In this document: in pieces, positions 61,690 through 64,000 of the stretch
Layout: every line of letters starts with the position of its first letter
Numbering within the stretch: position 1 is the first letter of the stretch
Made by a program: the position numbers and the translations under genes
Assembly (NCBI GenBank): GCA_951799425.1
Contig: OX637393.1
Location: 34,649,244 to 34,713,243 of the forward strand
Reading direction: 5' to 3'
Source of the DNA: Ilex aquifolium
Lineage: Eukaryota > Streptophyta > Magnoliopsida > Aquifoliales > Aquifoliaceae
DNA: 64,000 nucleotides
Notes under the pieces: generated by a model
Database searches by the model: none
The model's input: only the letters and a program-made list of their open reading frames with translations
Told to the model about the DNA's origin: nothing

Positions 61690-62046
61690 GGGTTATTCCT
61701 AATGCAAATGGGTGGTCCTGATATACAAGATCAACAAGCTCCTCTACAATCTCCTCCATTGATAAACCCTTTAGGAATGGTATCAGTCATTGGTCAGTGA
61801 CCTTATATGTCTGACCATTCTGGGGGCTTTCAACCTCTACTGCACCATGAGGGTAAACAATACGGACCACAAAAAGACCGGCCCAATGGGAGCGAAGTTT
61901 TTCAGGAAAGATATGAAGTTGAGAGTTGTATAAGAGTACCTTTTGTCCTGACTCAAAATTATTTTTCAAAATCGACTGATCATGAAAAACCTTGGTCCTT
62001 TCCTTATAAATACGGGTACTTTCCTTATTTGTTGTCTTAATCTCAA
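61690..62046 (-). pseudogene. Athila integrase C-terminal fragment
   Basis: Reads RIYKERTKVFHDQSILKNNF, then [20 protein letters not shown] and QTYKVTDQ, followed by a stop and the tail VEEELVDLVYQD. Aligns with the last 110 or so residues of element 1 pol. Upstream it runs in frame into chromovirus sequence (join near 62045). Confidence 0.75.
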
Positions 62047-63840
62047 GCTCAATAACAAACTCAACCTCTCTATCTGGGGGCAATCCCGGTAACTCATCCG
62101 AAAATTCACAAATCACTGGCAAATCAGATAATTTTACCTCATATTTGCTTGTATCTCTCACATATTTTAGATACCCCCGACAACCTTTTCTAAGTAATCT
62201 TCGAGCCTTGATTTCATAAATTAGATAGTTAGGTGTCACCTTCCAATCACCTTGAAATCTAAATTCTAATTCACCTGGTATTAGAAAAATAACGTCTTTT
62301 CTAAAACAGTCCACCGATGCATGATAAGAAGATAACCAATTCATTCCCAATATCACATAAAAATCCTAAATATCTAAAGGAATTAGATCCACCAATAACT
62401 CTTGTGTATTCAAATTTATCACGCAGCTTCTATAAACACTATCCGCATACACTACATCACCCACTGGCGTAGAAATAGCCAGACAACGGTCTAATGGAAT
62501 AAAGGGTTGATCCTAATGCATTCTAAATGCATATGCAGCAAATGAATGTGTGGATCCAAGATCAATGAGAATGCATACATTCCTACCAAAGATAGAAATC
62601 ATACATGTTACCACATTAGGAGAACATTTCCTTCTCTCTGTAAGTTTCCCTGTGTACCCCTACCACCAGGTGTGACATTTCCCACATATGATGTCCTAGC
62701 ACTTCCACTTGGACAATCTCGCATCACATGTCCCAACTGCCCAAAACCATATCACTGTCGATCCTCACTTGACAACGTCATCCCATAATCCCAAGCCATA
62801 TGCCTTTCCACTCCACACTTGAAGAAAGTTACACCTACTACTCGGCTATTAGATGATCCTTTACCTGGCTGTCCCACAGAGAATTTGGAAAAACTTTGAC
62901 CTCGCGAGCTAGTTGATGCTCTACCATACCCTGCACCTCTAGCTTGAGAGAATTGATATCCTTGCTTCTTTGATCTCGATGTTTGACCCATCGGTTGGAA
63001 TCCCATAGCTGAATTGTCCAAGTCCTCTGGCTGACTCTCAAACATCCCTTTCCACAACTAAAGATTTATTCACCAAAGTTGAATAACTAGTTAATTCAAA
63101 GGCTGACAAATGAGTTCGGATTGGGTAACCCCCATTGAAACTTTTTGCATCTTGCCTCATTAGTTTGAACAAAAGCTATAGCAAAACGAGACAACATAGT
63201 GAACCGCTTTTCATATTTTGACACTGACATCTTCCCCTGAGTTATGTCATAGAGGCATACTCTTGTTCATAGCGGTATGACTCTGGAAAATACTTGGTAT
63301 TAAACTTTCTTATAAATTGATCATAAGTAACCCTTCTCTGTACTGGAGCACCCTCACCAACAAATGGAACAGTTAACAATCGCTTTGTAGCCTCCTACCA
63401 GAATCGTGCCTCCTCATTTAACATAAAAGTTGCCAAAATACCCTGTTGTTCATTAGTAGCCCCTACTACCTCAAAGATAGATTCCACCTGTTTCATCAAT
63501 CAATCCACAGCTTTGAGAGGGTTAATTGTTCCCGCAAATGTTAGAGGACTCAATTTCATAAACCTCTCATGCATCGTACCACGTGGCTCCCAAAGTGGCA
63601 TTGGTGGCATTGCCCGTGCTGCTACCTATATTTCTGTTTGTAATTCCACTAATTGATTTATCATTGTAGACATCTGCGCCACCATTTCAAATGCTCTCTA
63701 CACCATATTCGACTGATTTTGCTCCCCTTCCCTACCTTCCTGTTGCTGTCTCTCACCTCCCTCAGCTATAGTAGGTGCATGAGATCCCTCCCATTTAACT
63801 GGTTCTTGACCCACTCGTGAATCTATTATCACTTAATCGC
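62047..63840 (-). pseudogene. Chromovirus gag-protease, multiple stops
   Basis: The gag core at about 63570-63080 (RFMKLSPLTFAGTINPLKAV, ILATFMLNEEARFW, KFNTKYFPESYRYEQEYAS) has several stops. A Gly/Ser-rich part and a damaged CCHC knuckle (FFKCGVERHMAWDYG) follow at about 62840-62780, a second possible knuckle at about 62760-62700, then the protease motif DLGSTHSFA near 62570 and a linker to RT. Stops also fall between protease and linker. No function expected. Confidence 0.75.
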
Positions 63841-63970
63841 ACAGCTACATATCAACATAAATAAGCATGCATACATGTAACGTTAACACATTCAAATTTG
63901 ACTCATCCTGACACCCTAAACTAGCCACTGCTGACCTAGACTCACGTGTCTACAGAACCTTATAAACGTA

Positions 63971-63983
63971 GGCTTTGGTGTCA
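63971..63983 (-). other. Degenerate primer-binding site of the chromovirus
   Basis: The minus strand TGACACCAAAGCC differs at four of 13 places from the initiator-Met type site TGGTATCAGAGCC, 3 bp from the LTR end. Confidence 0.5.
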
Positions 63984-63986
63984 AAA

Positions 63987-64000
63987 TGTCACACCCTACC
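63987..64000 (-). repeat. Edge of the chromovirus 5' LTR
   Basis: Plus tgtcacaccctacc; the LTR continues beyond the window. Confidence 0.5.

Larger units (their letters stand above)
57330..62046 (-). mobile_element. Athila element 3, fragment
   Basis: Minus strand: integrase C-terminus (62046-61690), C21 tract, spacer, hAT-like insertion, third ORF. Neither LTR is present; the left side is cut by a copia LTR and the right side is joined to a chromovirus. Confidence 0.7.
62047..64000 (-). mobile_element. Chromovirus-type (Del/Tekay-like) Ty3/gypsy fragment
   Basis: Minus strand: start of the 5' LTR at the right edge, primer site, gag, zinc knuckle, protease and the linker before RT (LGMNWLSSYHASVDCFRKDV, LPGLPPDREVEF). 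RT onward is replaced by the Athila fragment. Confidence 0.8.

Overview
The window is a piece of a plant nuclear chromosome, most likely a dicot. It is dominated by nested LTR retrotransposons and holds one recognisable host gene, an intronless UDP-D-glucuronate 4-epimerase (GAE1-like) at 49543..50832. The evidence for a plant is the transposon families (Athila, Tat with a second RNase H, a chromovirus, copia LTRs, hAT elements, foldback MITEs), the CT-rich leaders and the host gene itself. No tRNA, rRNA, CRISPR array or bacterial feature was seen.

Left block (1..24752, minus strand): two Athila-type Ty3/gypsy elements. Element 1 (1..9577, 3' LTR outside the window) has an almost intact gag-pol with one in-frame stop and a lost first catalytic aspartate in integrase. 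Element 2 (9917..24752) is older. It has a complete 3' LTR, a third ORF in the env position, a badly decayed gag-pol and a truncated 5' LTR, and it is interrupted by a 3.0-kb hAT transposon with an 8-bp target duplication. The 339 bp between the two elements is a scrap of an older gypsy gag, so both landed in the same ancient element.

Middle (24753..33099): AT-rich intergenic DNA with foldback repeats, a probable copia LTR, a hAT-like non-autonomous element and one arm of a MITE.

Tat element (33100..47288, plus strand): complete and young. Its 755-bp LTRs differ at about 13 sites by eye, and the 5-bp target duplication is perfect. Gag-pol lies in one frame with five stops. Downstream of pol comes an array of small hairpins, then three antisense, intron-containing paralogous genes resembling the plant 'putative gypsy type transposon' family (PF04195-like), then the polypurine tract and 3' LTR. 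The middle antisense gene is intact (373 codons, two introns). Two of the three have a G-box plus TATA box upstream. This trio is the most interesting system in the window. The Tat element split an older MITE whose other arm lies at 47294..47342.

Right block (47343..64000): the GAE1-like gene flanked by repeats, then two related copia-type LTRs in opposite orientation, a third decayed Athila copy (minus) interrupted by a hAT-like element, and a decayed chromovirus (minus) whose 5' LTR begins at the right edge. The third Athila copy and the chromovirus are fused in frame.

All assignments come from reading motifs and repeats by eye. No database search was run.
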